Below, in pieces: positions 51,126 to 60,444 of a stretch of 64,000 bases of DNA (its first letter is position 1; each line of letters begins with the position of its first letter). Source of the DNA: Scandinavium manionii (GTDB lineage: Bacteria > Pseudomonadota > Gammaproteobacteria > Enterobacterales > Enterobacteriaceae); contig NZ_JALIGC010000034.1 of NCBI RefSeq assembly GCF_024764775.1, forward strand, positions 186,001-250,000, given 5' to 3'. A program made the position numbers and the translations under genes. A model generated the notes under the pieces. It did no database searches. It was not told where the DNA came from and saw only the letters and a list, made by a program, of their open reading frames with translations.

Positions 51126-52688
51126 ATGAACAAGACCCACACAGCCTCTTTACGTTTTCGCCCTCTGCTGCTTGCTGCGGCCCTGGCAGCCTTTGCTCAT
51201 CCGGCTTTAGCGGCCGTTCCAAAAGATATGCTGGTGATTGGCAAAGCCGCCGATCCGCAAACCCTGGATCCGGCAGTGACCATTGATAACAACGACTGGA
51301 CCGTCACTTACCCGGCTTATCAGCGTCTGGTGAAATACAAAACCGAAGACGGCAAAGGGTCAACCGATGTCGAAGGTGATCTGGCGGAAAAATGGCAGGC
51401 CTCTGACGACGGTAAAACCTGGACCTTTACCCTGCACAACAACGCACAATTTGACGACGGCACACCGGTTACCGCTGAAGCCGTGAAACTCTCCTTCGAA
51501 CGCCTGTTACGCATCAAGCAAGGCCCGTCGGAAGCCTTTCCTGCGAGCCTGAAAATTGATGCGGTCGACCCGACAACGGTGCGCTTTACCCTCAGTGAAC
51601 CGTTCGCTCCGTTCCTACACACCCTCGCCAATGACGGGGCTTCCATCATTAACCCAACGGTATTGAAAGCACACGCTGCCGATGACGCCAGGGGTTACCT
51701 GGCGGAGCATACCGCCGGATCAGGTGCTTTTAAACTGCAACGCTGGCAAAAAGGCCAGCAGTTAATCCTCGTCCCTAACCCCCATTTCAGCGGCCCGGCC
51801 CCGGCCTTTAAACGCGTCAGCGTAAAAATTATCGGTGAAAGCGCAGCCCGTCGCCTTCAGGTCACAAAAGGTGATGTGGACATTGCCGACGCCCTGCCGG
51901 TGGATCAGTTCGCGGCACTGAAAAAAGAAGGCAAAGTGGCGGTCAATGACTACCCTGCGCTACGGGTTACTTATCTGTATCTGAACAACAGCAAACCGCC
52001 GATGAACCAGGTTGACCTGCGGCGTGCGGTATCCTGGGCGACCGATTATCAGGGGATGGTGAAAGGGATCCTCGGCGGTAATGGCAAGCAGATGCGCGGG
52101 CCTATTCCGGAAGGGATGTGGGGTTACGACGCCAACGCCATGCAGTACAGTTTCGACCTCGACAAAGCCAAATCGGCATTAGAGAAAGTTGCCAGCAAGC
52201 CGTCATCGCTGACCTTCCTCTATTCCGATAGCGACCCTAACTGGGAACCTATTGCCCTCTCGACGCAGGCAAACCTGCAAAAACTGGGGATAGGCGTCAA
52301 GCTGGAGAAACTGGCGAACGCCACCATGCGCGAGCGCATTGGTAAAGGGGATTACGACATCGCCATCGGTAACTGGAGCCCCGATTTTGCCGATCCGTAT
52401 ATGTTCATGAACTACTGGTTCGAATCCGACAAAAAAGGGCTGCCGGGGAACCGCTCGTTCTATAGCAATCCGCAGGTAGATGCGCTGCTGAAAAAAGCCG
52501 TCTCAACCACCGACCAGACCGCGCGTACCCAGGATTACCAGGCGGCGCAAAAAAGGGTCATCGATGAGGCGGCTTATGTCTATCTGTTCCAGAAAAACTA
52601 TCAGGTCGCCGTCAATAAAGAGGTCAAAGGCTATGTGTTTAACCCCATGCTGGAGCAGATCTTCAACATCGCGGAGATGCACAAATAA
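51126..52688 (+). CDS. ddpA: D,D-dipeptide ABC transporter substrate-binding protein DdpA
   Basis: The 520-residue product has a Sec signal peptide (about 1-29, ending ALA). The body is a SBP_bac_5 family protein whose mature start (AVPKDMLVIGKAADPQTLDP) is essentially that of E. coli DdpA. It captures D-Ala-D-Ala in the periplasm for DdpBCDF. The gap after ddpX is 2 bp. A UUCG hairpin in the ddpA-ddpB gap may raise its message level relative to the permeases. Confidence 0.96.
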   Translation: MNKTHTASLRFRPLLLAAALAAFAHPALAAVPKDMLVIGKAADPQTLDPAVTIDNNDWTVTYPAYQRLVKYKTEDGKGSTDVEGDLAEKWQASDDGKTWTFTLHNNAQFDDGTPVTAEAVKLSFERLLRIKQGPSEAFPASLKIDAVDPTTVRFTLSEPFAPFLHTLANDGASIINPTVLKAHAADDARGYLAEHTAGSGAFKLQRWQKGQQLILVPNPHFSGPAPAFKRVSVKIIGESAARRLQVTKGDVDIADALPVDQFAALKKEGKVAVNDYPALRVTYLYLNNSKPPMNQVDLRRAVSWATDYQGMVKGILGGNGKQMRGPIPEGMWGYDANAMQYSFDLDKAKSALEKVASKPSSLTFLYSDSDPNWEPIALSTQANLQKLGIGVKLEKLANATMRERIGKGDYDIAIGNWSPDFADPYMFMNYWFESDKKGLPGNRSFYSNPQVDALLKKAVSTTDQTARTQDYQAAQKRVIDEAAYVYLFQKNYQVAVNKEVKGYVFNPMLEQIFNIAEMHK

Positions 52689-52712
52689 CCCTCAGCATCA
52701 TTACCACACGAT

Positions 52713-52732
52713 GCCAGGCCTTCGGGCCTGGC
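52713..52732 (+). other. UUCG-capped hairpin between ddpA and ddpB
   Basis: GCCAGGCC-TTCG-GGCCTGGC is a perfect 8 bp stem with an extra-stable UUCG tetraloop and no T-tract. Such hairpins after binding-protein genes commonly protect the upstream mRNA from 3' exonucleases and reduce downstream expression. Confidence 0.75.
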
Positions 52733-52745
52733 AGAGGGCGTCAAT

Positions 52746-53768
52746 ATGAGTTTCTGGAGTTTACTACGCCAGCGCTGCTGGGGACTGGTTCTGGTCGTCA
52801 TCGGGGTTTGTGTGATCACCTTTATTATTTCACACCTGATCCCCGGCGACCCGGCGCGGCTGTTGGCTGGTGAGCGAGCCAGCGATGAAATTGTGCAGCA
52901 CATTCGTCATCAACTGGGGCTGGATCTGCCGCTGTGGCAGCAATTCGCCCATTATGTCAACGCCCTGGCCCACGGCGATTTGGGCACCTCCATCCGTACC
53001 GGCCGCCCGGTGCTGGAAGATTTGCGGGCCTTTTTCCCTGCGACCCTTGAGCTGGCAATCTGTGCCTTGTTTATTGCGCTGATTGTCGGTGTCCCCCTGG
53101 GGGTGCTGTCGGCAGTTTACCGCAATCGCTGGACCGATCATCTGGTGCGACTGATGGCGCTGACCGGAATCTCCACTCCAGCATTCTGGTTGGGACTCGG
53201 GGTTATCGTGCTGTTTTACGGCAAGCTCAATCTGCTACCGGGTAGCGGACGGCTTGATGACTGGCTTGACCCGCCGGCCCGTATCACCGGTTTCTATCTC
53301 ATTGATTCGCTGCTGGCCGGAGATATGGAGGTGTTCTTCAACGCGCTACAGCACCTGATATTGCCTGCTTTAACGCTGGCGTTTGTGCACGTCGGGATTG
53401 TCGCCCGCCAGATCCGCTCCGCGATGCTGGAACAACTGAGCGAAGATTATGTCCGCACCGCGCTGGCAAGCGGTCTGAGCAAGTTCACCATCGTGGTGCG
53501 CTACGCCCTGCCGAATGCGCTGATCCCTTCCGTCACGGTACTGGGGCTGGCACTCGGAGACCTGTTGTACGGCGCGGTACTCACCGAAACGGTGTTCTCC
53601 TGGCCCGGGATGGGGGCTTACGTTGTGACCTCTATTCAGTCCCTCGATTTCCCGGCGGTGATGGGCTTCGCCATCGTGGTGTCGTTTGCTTACGTGCTGG
53701 TGAATCTGGCCGTTGATTTATTGTATTTGTGGATTGATCCGCGCGTTGGAAGGGGAGAAAAACAATGA
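52746..53768 (+). CDS. ddpB: D,D-dipeptide ABC permease DdpB
   Basis: The 340-residue, six-helix permease has the DppB/OppB N-terminus (ITFIISHLIPGDPARLLAGE) and the EAA loop (YVRTALASGLSKFTIVVRYA) that contacts the ATPases. It is longest in the periplasmic loop before the EAA motif. It overlaps ddpC by 4 bp. Confidence 0.95.
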   Translation: MSFWSLLRQRCWGLVLVVIGVCVITFIISHLIPGDPARLLAGERASDEIVQHIRHQLGLDLPLWQQFAHYVNALAHGDLGTSIRTGRPVLEDLRAFFPATLELAICALFIALIVGVPLGVLSAVYRNRWTDHLVRLMALTGISTPAFWLGLGVIVLFYGKLNLLPGSGRLDDWLDPPARITGFYLIDSLLAGDMEVFFNALQHLILPALTLAFVHVGIVARQIRSAMLEQLSEDYVRTALASGLSKFTIVVRYALPNALIPSVTVLGLALGDLLYGAVLTETVFSWPGMGAYVVTSIQSLDFPAVMGFAIVVSFAYVLVNLAVDLLYLWIDPRVGRGEKQ

Positions 53769-54658
53769 TAATGACCCAGCAACAACCGCTGGCGGTGGTG
53801 AAAAGGAACCCCGCACTAATCTGGAAACGCCGACTGTGGCTGTTACGTAAAAGCCCGTTAACCCTTATCGGCGGTGGGATCATGGTGCTGGTGCTACTGC
53901 TAATGGTCTTCTCCCCGTGGCTGGTGCCACACGATCCGAATGCTATCGATCTCTCCGCCCGTTTGCAGGCGCCGTCTCTTGCCCACTGGTTCGGGACCGA
54001 TGAAGTCGGACGGGATCTCTTTAGCCGGGTGTTGATTGGCAGCCAGCAGTCGGTGGCCGCCGGGCTGGCGGTGGTGCTTATCGCCGGGATCAGTGGTTCG
54101 CTGCTGGGCTGCCTTTCCGGTGTGCTCGGCGGGCGCAGCGACGCCCTTATTATGCGGCTGATGGACATCATGTTGTCGATTCCCTCACTGGTGCTGACCA
54201 TGGCGCTGGCGGCGGCACTCGGCCCCAGCCTGTTCAACGCTATGCTGGCCATCGCCATTGTGCGCATTCCGTTTTATGTACGCCTGGCGCGCGGCCAGAC
54301 GCTGGTGGTGCGTCAGCACACCTTTGTTGAGGCATCCGTCACCTTTGGCGCCTCCCGTTGGCATTTGATCAGTTGGCATATTTTGCGTAATGCCCTGCCG
54401 CCGCTGGTCGTTCAGGCATCGCTGGATATCGGCAGCGCCATTCTGATGGCCGCAACACTGGGGTTTATCGGTCTGGGAGCGCAACAACCGACGGCAGAAT
54501 GGGGAGCGATGGTCGCTAATGGGCGCAATTATGTGCTTGATCAGTGGTGGTATTGCGCCTTTCCTGGGGCTGCCATACTGATTACCGCAGTGGGGTTTAA
54601 TCTGTTTGGCGACGGAATTCAGGACCTGCTGGATCCGAAATCGGGAGAGCGTCAGTGA
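53765..54658 (+). CDS. ddpC: D,D-dipeptide ABC permease DdpC
   Basis: The 297-residue product has the OppC-type start (SPLTLIGGGIMVLVLLLMVF), the conserved HWFGTDEVGRDLFSRVL segment and an EAA loop (FVEASVTFGASRWHLISWHI). It pairs with DdpB as the membrane pore. It ends in a TGATG overlap with ddpD. Confidence 0.95.
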   Translation: MIMTQQQPLAVVKRNPALIWKRRLWLLRKSPLTLIGGGIMVLVLLLMVFSPWLVPHDPNAIDLSARLQAPSLAHWFGTDEVGRDLFSRVLIGSQQSVAAGLAVVLIAGISGSLLGCLSGVLGGRSDALIMRLMDIMLSIPSLVLTMALAAALGPSLFNAMLAIAIVRIPFYVRLARGQTLVVRQHTFVEASVTFGASRWHLISWHILRNALPPLVVQASLDIGSAILMAATLGFIGLGAQQPTAEWGAMVANGRNYVLDQWWYCAFPGAAILITAVGFNLFGDGIQDLLDPKSGERQ

Positions 54659-55644
54659 TGAGCGAACAGGTATTAAGCATTCAGGACCTGCGTTTAAGCT
54701 TCCCGCTCTATCAAAGCGAGGCGCATGTACTGAACGCGGTTTCCCTGCACGTTAACCGTGGGGAAATCGTCGGTGTGGTGGGTGAGTCAGGATCCGGTAA
54801 ATCAGTGACGGCAATGGTCGCGATGCGCCTGATCCCGTCCGATAGCTACCATATCAATAGCGGCAGCGTGAACCTGCTCGGTACTGATATGCTGACAGCG
54901 CCGGAGAAAACCTTACGAACGCTACGTGGCCGTCGGGTGGCGATGATCTTCCAGGAGCCGATGACCGCCCTCAATCCTACACGCCGCATTGGCAAACAGA
55001 TGGTCGATGTGATTCGGCAGCACCGCAGGTTATCAGTCCGCGATGCCCGCACGCATGCCGCCTCGCTGTTAACCGATATGCAAATAGCCGATCCGTTACA
55101 GGTGATGGACCGCTACCCTTTTGAACTTTCCGGCGGGATGCGTCAGCGGGTGATGATTGCCCTCGCCTTCTCGTGCGATCCGGACCTGCTGATTGCCGAT
55201 GAACCGACTACCGCGCTGGATGTGACAGTCCAGCGCCAGGTGCTGCGGCTGCTGAAACAAAAAGCAAAAGCCACGGGTACCGCCGTCCTGTTTATTAGCC
55301 ATGATATGGCGATCATCGCCCAGCTTTGTGACCGTTTGTATGTGATGTACGCCGGATCGGTAATCGAAAGCGGGGATACGCACAGCTTGTTGAACCATCC
55401 ACAACATCCTTACACCCTCGGTTTGCTGAACAGCGCGCCAGAATTCCGCGAGCCTCGTTCAACGCTGCCTTCTATTCCTGGAACGGTGCCCAACCTGGCA
55501 AATTTACCGACAGGCTGTGTCTTCCGCGAGCGCTGCTTCGCCGCGGGTGAAGCCTGTGGCAACGTGCCCCCTTTACGTCCGCTGGATGACGGCAGTCGGG
55601 CCATCGCCTGCTGGTATCCACAACAGGAGAACGCGCATGTCTGA
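54658..55644 (+). CDS. ddpD: D,D-dipeptide ABC ATPase DdpD
   Basis: From the ATG at 54658 the product has 328 residues, the E. coli length; an in-frame GTG at 54655 is also possible. Walker A (GESGSGKS), Q-loop (FQEPMTALNP), signature (LSGGMRQR) and Walker B (LLIADEPTTALD) are intact. The oligo_HPY C-terminal domain carries a Cys cluster (CVFRERCFAAGEAC) that is common in this family and may bind Fe-S. Confidence 0.95.
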   Translation: MSEQVLSIQDLRLSFPLYQSEAHVLNAVSLHVNRGEIVGVVGESGSGKSVTAMVAMRLIPSDSYHINSGSVNLLGTDMLTAPEKTLRTLRGRRVAMIFQEPMTALNPTRRIGKQMVDVIRQHRRLSVRDARTHAASLLTDMQIADPLQVMDRYPFELSGGMRQRVMIALAFSCDPDLLIADEPTTALDVTVQRQVLRLLKQKAKATGTAVLFISHDMAIIAQLCDRLYVMYAGSVIESGDTHSLLNHPQHPYTLGLLNSAPEFREPRSTLPSIPGTVPNLANLPTGCVFRERCFAAGEACGNVPPLRPLDDGSRAIACWYPQQENAHV

Positions 55645-56596
55645 TTGCCTGCTCGAACTGACCGATGTTCACCTTGCCTTCCCGTCCCGGAGAAACTGGC
55701 TCGGTAAGGTGACCGAATATGTTCATGCGCTCAATGGCCTGGATTTAACGGTACGACGCGGCGAAACGCTGGGCATTGTGGGAGAATCTGGCTGCGGCAA
55801 AAGCACCCTGGCAAAACTGTTGATGGGAATGCTGACGCCGGGCACAGGCCAGCTCGATCGTTCCCGCTTACCGGCAGACAGACCTGGAGGCGGAATGCAG
55901 ATGGTGTTTCAGGATCCGCTCTCCTCCCTTGATCCACGGCTGCCGGTCTGGCGCATTATCACGGAGCCGGTATGGATTGCATCACGCTCCAGTGAAAAAG
56001 TGCGCCGGGCGCTGGCAGAAAAACTGGCGCAACAGGTCGGGGTACGGCCAGAGTATCTTGACCGCCCACCGCACGCCTTTTCCGGCGGGCAGCGACAGCG
56101 TATCGCTATCGCCCGCGCGTTATCTGCCCAGCCCGATATTATGGTGCTCGACGAACCCACCTCGGCACTGGATATTTCAGTACAGGCGCAAATCCTGAAT
56201 CTGCTGGTGACGTTGCAGCGACAGCAAAATCTGACCTACATTCTCATTTCGCATAACGTCTCGGTAGTGCGTCATATGAGCGACCGCGTGGCGGTGATGT
56301 ATCTCGGCCAGGTGGTGGAAATGGGCGAGACTCAAAGCGTGCTCGAAGCACCGGCCCATCCTTATACCCGGCTGCTGATGGAATCCGTGCCCCGCCTCGA
56401 CACCCCGCTGGGCGAAGCGCCGCAAAACACCGAGCTGCCCGGTAACCGCCATCTCCCGACAGGCTGCTATTTTCGCGAGCGCTGTCCGTGGGCTGAAAGT
56501 GGCTGCGCAGTGCCTCAACCGTTGCGCAGGTTGACAGACAACCATGCCACGCGTTGCTGGAAAGCGGAGGAAATCATCGCAATGGGAGGTAAATAA
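55637..56596 (+). CDS. ddpF: D,D-dipeptide ABC ATPase DdpF
   Basis: The ATG at 55637 overlaps ddpD by 8 bp (ATGTCTGA) and gives 319 residues. Walker A (GESGCGKS), Q-loop (FQDPLSSLDP), signature (FSGGQRQR) and Walker B (IMVLDEPTSALD) are intact. The C-terminal Cys cluster is CYFRERCPWAESGC. It is the last ddp gene; tRNA-Ser copy 2 starts 133 bp later with its own promoter. Confidence 0.95.
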   Translation: MSDCLLELTDVHLAFPSRRNWLGKVTEYVHALNGLDLTVRRGETLGIVGESGCGKSTLAKLLMGMLTPGTGQLDRSRLPADRPGGGMQMVFQDPLSSLDPRLPVWRIITEPVWIASRSSEKVRRALAEKLAQQVGVRPEYLDRPPHAFSGGQRQRIAIARALSAQPDIMVLDEPTSALDISVQAQILNLLVTLQRQQNLTYILISHNVSVVRHMSDRVAVMYLGQVVEMGETQSVLEAPAHPYTRLLMESVPRLDTPLGEAPQNTELPGNRHLPTGCYFRERCPWAESGCAVPQPLRRLTDNHATRCWKAEEIIAMGGK

Positions 56597-56658
56597 AAGC
56601 GGAACCGCGAAGGGGTGTTCATTGCTTAACCGAACACGCCAAAAACAGGAAAATATTC

Positions 56659-56687
56659 TTGACCGTTTTCATCCAACTCCCTATAGT
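56659..56687 (+). promoter_or_regulatory. Promoter of tRNA-Ser copy 2
   Basis: TTGACC and TATAGT are separated by 17 bp, followed by a GC-rich discriminator, 42 bp before the tRNA. The sequence differs from the copy 1 promoter, so copy 2 is not a simple duplicate of the whole locus. Confidence 0.82.
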
Positions 56688-56729
56688 AGCGCCCCGTTGC
56701 CCCCGAGAGGAAAGGCAGCGATACAATAT

Positions 56730-56817
56730 GGTGAGGTGTCCGAGTGGCTGAAGGAGCACGCCTGGAAAGTGTGTATACGGCAACGTATCGGGGGTTCGAA
56801 TCCCCCCCTCACCGCCA
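56730..56817 (+). tRNA. tRNA-Ser(GGA), copy 2
   Basis: The 88 nt gene is identical to copy 1, including the GGA anticodon and encoded CCA. It has a separate, good promoter and a terminator, so it should be expressed. E. coli has two genes of this sequence (serW and serX), at distant sites. Here both lie within 14 kb. Confidence 0.97.
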
Positions 56818-56829
56818 TATTTGAAGAAG

Positions 56830-56858
56830 AGCTCGTACGAAAGTACGGGCTTTTTTTT
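56830..56858 (+). terminator. Terminator of tRNA-Ser copy 2
   Basis: The hairpin AGCTCGTAC/GTACGGGCT has one G-T pair compared with copy 1, a GAAA loop and a run of eight T residues. Confidence 0.9.
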
Positions 56859-57081
56859 CGTCTGTAGAACAGGCCACGGAGTCCAGCTTCGCGCTGCCTT
56901 ACACGGTTTGCCTACCCTTCCTTCGCTTTTCGCTCAAAAACCACCCCAAAATGTGAATCAGATTCAGAAAATACAATACGGGACCAAAAGTATTTGACCC
57001 CCTTTTCGGAAACTGCAATTTTACATCCCGGTTACACAAATAAAACATATATTCCATAATTGTGAAACAGGGTAACAATAC

Positions 57082-58617
57082 ATGCGCAAAATATTACGGT
57101 ACACCCTTGTCGCCTTACTGACGTTAAGCTGTGTAAGTGTTTCCGCACAAAGTGAGCCTGCGAAAGGCGGCATTATCAATGTCGCCATGATTGGCGAGCC
57201 TCCCACCCTTGACCCGATGGTCTCGACCGCTGACCTGGTGGGAACCATTACCCAACACATTTTCGAAACGCTATATACCTTTAACGGCAAAAGCCAAGTG
57301 ATTCCGCTGCTCGCCAACGCAATGCCAACCCTTTCTGACGACGGCAAAACGTATGTGATCCCACTGCGTCATGGCGTTACATTCCATAATGGCCAGCCGA
57401 TGACGGCAAAAGATGTACTCGCGTCATTACAACGCTGGGAGAAAATTTCCAGTCGTGGACGTCAGACCGCAGAAAAAATTACCGAACTCTCCGCGCCCGA
57501 CGATTACACCATCAAAATTGTTCTGAACCAGCCCTATGCGCCGATGCTGGCACTGCTGTCGCTTAACAATTCAGCGGCTGTCATCATGCCGGAGGCGCAA
57601 ACCACAGAATCTCCATTGACCACGTTCATAGGTACTGGGCCTTACCAATTAAAATCCCATCAACCCGATCGCTTTATTCAACTGGTTCGATTTGTGGGTT
57701 ATCACAACCTGGAGGGTGCTCCCGATGGCTACGGCGGCGCACGTAAGCAGTATCTGGATGAGATCCGTTTTGTGCCGGTCACCGATCCCAATACGCGTGT
57801 TGAAGGTGCGATTTCCGGTCAGTTTGAGTATGTCGACTCGCTGCCGGTGGAATCCTTTAACAAGATACAGGGTGGAAAAGATAAACCTGTCCTGCTGAAA
57901 CCCTACGGTTGGCCAGTATTTGTCATGAACACCAAACAAGGGGTGGCGTCGAATATTCTGATAAGGAAAGCTATTCAGGCCGCACTGGCACCGCAAGATA
58001 TGATGACTGCAGCGTTCGGTTCCCCTGAGTTTTTCACCCTTGATGGCGCGATGTACCCCAAAGGAAATATCTGGCATACCGAAGAGGATACGTCGCTTTA
58101 TCGGTCAATGGGCGATACCGCCAAAGCACAGCAACTGTTGAAGCAGGCAAATTATCAGGGTCAGCCGCTGCGCATTCTGACCAGCCGCCAGTATGAGTTC
58201 CACTACAAGCTTGCGCAGGTGGCTCAGGCCTACCTGGAAGCCGCAGGATTTAAAGTCCAGCTTGATGTTCAGGAATGGGCATCGTTGACTCAAAACCGCG
58301 CGAACCCTGCGCGCTGGGATATGTACATCAGCCACAGCCCTTTCCTGCCAGAACCTTCACTGACCGGCATCATGTCTGACACCTCACCAGGTTGGTGGAG
58401 CACCGATAAAAAACATGCTGCCTTACAGGCTTTTAATAGCGAGACAGATCCGCAAAAGCGCATAGCGTTATGGGCCAATGTGCAGAAAGCCATTTATGAA
58501 GACGTGCCGATGTTTAAAGTCGGAAACTTTAATGCCCTGGCCGCGCAGTCCCCGCGTTTACAGGGCGTCACGCCTGCGCCATGGCCGTATTTCTGGAATG
58601 CCTATCTCACCCAATAA
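57082..58617 (+). CDS. Peptide/opine-type ABC transporter substrate-binding protein
   Basis: The 511-residue product has a Sec signal peptide (about 1-22, ending VSA). The SBP_bac_5 signature is GGIINVAMIGEPPTLDPMVS. It is clearly different from DdpA and does not resemble OppA or DppA in detail. It heads a seven-gene run with permeases, a metallohydrolase between the permeases and ATPases, and RidA. The ligand is therefore probably an N-acylated amino acid or small peptide-like compound. The operon promoter should lie in 56868-57081. Confidence 0.85.
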   Translation: MRKILRYTLVALLTLSCVSVSAQSEPAKGGIINVAMIGEPPTLDPMVSTADLVGTITQHIFETLYTFNGKSQVIPLLANAMPTLSDDGKTYVIPLRHGVTFHNGQPMTAKDVLASLQRWEKISSRGRQTAEKITELSAPDDYTIKIVLNQPYAPMLALLSLNNSAAVIMPEAQTTESPLTTFIGTGPYQLKSHQPDRFIQLVRFVGYHNLEGAPDGYGGARKQYLDEIRFVPVTDPNTRVEGAISGQFEYVDSLPVESFNKIQGGKDKPVLLKPYGWPVFVMNTKQGVASNILIRKAIQAALAPQDMMTAAFGSPEFFTLDGAMYPKGNIWHTEEDTSLYRSMGDTAKAQQLLKQANYQGQPLRILTSRQYEFHYKLAQVAQAYLEAAGFKVQLDVQEWASLTQNRANPARWDMYISHSPFLPEPSLTGIMSDTSPGWWSTDKKHAALQAFNSETDPQKRIALWANVQKAIYEDVPMFKVGNFNALAAQSPRLQGVTPAPWPYFWNAYLTQ

Positions 58618-58633
58618 CACGCAGAGGTTCTGG

Positions 58634-59575
58634 ATGATACGTTCAACGTTACATCGTTTATTTGGCATGGCCGTCGTGATGGCTATTGTCATTAGCCTCG
58701 TGTTTCTGATTGTCCATATTACGCCCGGCGATCCTGCTGCGGTTATGTTAGGACCTGATGCAACCGGCGCTGATATTGCCGCCCTGCGCGATCAGATGGG
58801 GTTAAATGCCCCACTGTGGCAGCAGTTTTTTCACTACATAATCGGGGTGCTGCATGGAGACTTAGGTCGCTCTATATTCCTGAATATCCCGGTGACAGAA
58901 GCTCTGTGGCAGCGGGCTGAACCGACCTTTTTCCTGACGCTGATGGCGTTGCTGGTAGCGACGCTTATCGCTCTACCTGTCGGGATTTTATCCGCTTACT
59001 ACCGCGGATCATGGTTCGACCAAATCGCCACATCCGTGGCCATGCTTTCAGCCAGTATTCCCTCTTTCTGGCTGGGCCTGCTCTTTATTCAGTTCTTTGC
59101 CGTCAAACTCGGCTGGTTCGATACCTCAGGCTATGGCGGCCCCACGGCCACCTTTGGCGAACGAATGAATCATCTGTTGCTACCTGCACTTTCATTGGGT
59201 GCGGTGTGTTCAGCCCTGATTATGCGTTTTACCCGCGCCAGTATGCTCGATGTACTGAATGATGATTACGTACGTACCGCGCGGGCTAAAGGGATGTCCG
59301 AGTATCGCGTGGTGGTAAAACACGCATTTAAAAATGCGCTCATCCCCGTAGTAACCGTTATCGGACTGACCGCCGCACTGCTTATTTCGGGCGCGATCGT
59401 CACCGAAACAGTATTTGGTATCCCAGGCGTCGGTAGCCTCACCGTTTCGGCGGTATTACGCAGGGATTATCCCGTTATTCAGGGTACGTTGCTGGTCATT
59501 TCTGGCCTGTATGTGCTGATGAATTTCGCGGTCGATATGTTGTATCTGTGGATTGATCCGAGGGTACGTTACTGA
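58634..59575 (+). CDS. ABC permease (DppB/OppB type)
   Basis: The ATG at 58634 gives 313 residues. It starts MIRSTLHRLFGMAVVMAIVI and has the family segment LVFLIVHITPGDPAAVMLGP. An EAA loop (YVRTARAKGMSEYRVVVKHA) lies near residue 220. Six membrane segments are evident. The frame is open upstream inside the preceding gene, but the ATG after GCAGAGG is the sensible start. It overlaps the next gene by TGATG. Confidence 0.88.
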   Translation: MIRSTLHRLFGMAVVMAIVISLVFLIVHITPGDPAAVMLGPDATGADIAALRDQMGLNAPLWQQFFHYIIGVLHGDLGRSIFLNIPVTEALWQRAEPTFFLTLMALLVATLIALPVGILSAYYRGSWFDQIATSVAMLSASIPSFWLGLLFIQFFAVKLGWFDTSGYGGPTATFGERMNHLLLPALSLGAVCSALIMRFTRASMLDVLNDDYVRTARAKGMSEYRVVVKHAFKNALIPVVTVIGLTAALLISGAIVTETVFGIPGVGSLTVSAVLRRDYPVIQGTLLVISGLYVLMNFAVDMLYLWIDPRVRY

Positions 59576-60444
59576 TGTCTATTTCACTCGTTGTAAACAC
59601 AAGCGCACGCCAGGATTCCTTTTTCTGGCAGTTAATGTCGCGACCGACGACTGCCATTGCCGCGGTTTTACTCGGCCTGATTGTCGTCAGCGCCGCGCTG
59701 GCACCCTGGCTTGCGCCTTTCAATCCTGGCCAACTGGCCATTATCCATCGTCTTAAGGCCCCGGACCTGCTCCATATTATGGGTACCGATGAACTAGGGC
59801 GGGATGTCTTTTCCAGAATCCTGTTCGCCGGACAAACGTCGTTAAGCGTGGGCATTTCCGTGGTGGTTTTCACCTCTATCACCGGCGTATTACTCGGCTT
59901 ACTTGCAGGATATTTCCGCGCATTAGATGCCCCTCTTTCACGACTGATTGACGCCATGATGGCGTTCCCGGACATCCTGCTGGCAATTGCACTGGTCGCC
60001 GCACTTGGCCCCTCCTCTACGAACGTAGTTATCGCGTTGGGGATTGTTTACACGCCGCGAATGGCAAGGGTGATTCGCGCATCGACTCTGGTCATCCGTG
60101 AACTGCCGTACGTTGAAGCCGCCAAAGCTCTGGCCGTACCAACACCGGTGATTTTATATCGTCATATTCTGCGCAACCTGACGTCGCCACTGTTAGTGCA
60201 GTGTACGTTTATTTTTGCCAACGCCATTCTGGCGGAGGCCGGTCTGTCCTTCCTGGGCGTCGGCGTTTCGCCGGATATTCCAACTTGGGGCACGATGATA
60301 AGCCAGGGCCGTCAATATATGGATCAGGCCAGCTGGATCATGCTGTTCCCCGGTCTTGCCATTGTGATTACCGTTCTGTCGCTCCAGTTACTGGGCGATG
60401 GGTTGCGCGACTTACTCGATCCTCGACTTGCAAAAGGTGCCTGA
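59575..60444 (+). CDS. ABC permease (DppC/OppC type)
   Basis: The 289-residue product shows the OppC-type segment LLHIMGTDELGRDVFSRILF and an EAA loop (YVEAAKALAVPTPVILYRHI). It has the C-terminal helix typical of the subfamily (LQLLGDGLRDLLDPRLAKGA). It pairs with the permease upstream. Its stop overlaps the start of the metallohydrolase gene by one base (TGATG), so the enzyme is made in step with the transporter. Confidence 0.88.
   Translation: MSISLVVNTSARQDSFFWQLMSRPTTAIAAVLLGLIVVSAALAPWLAPFNPGQLAIIHRLKAPDLLHIMGTDELGRDVFSRILFAGQTSLSVGISVVVFTSITGVLLGLLAGYFRALDAPLSRLIDAMMAFPDILLAIALVAALGPSSTNVVIALGIVYTPRMARVIRASTLVIRELPYVEAAKALAVPTPVILYRHILRNLTSPLLVQCTFIFANAILAEAGLSFLGVGVSPDIPTWGTMISQGRQYMDQASWIMLFPGLAIVITVLSLQLLGDGLRDLLDPRLAKGA

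Larger units (their letters stand above)
56723..56867. repeat. 145 bp direct repeat, copy 2 (tRNA-Ser and terminator)
   Basis: This is the partner of 42782-42926 and differs at 56848 and 56865. The similarity stops 6-7 bp before the tRNA on the left and shortly after the T-run on the right. Confidence 0.9.
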
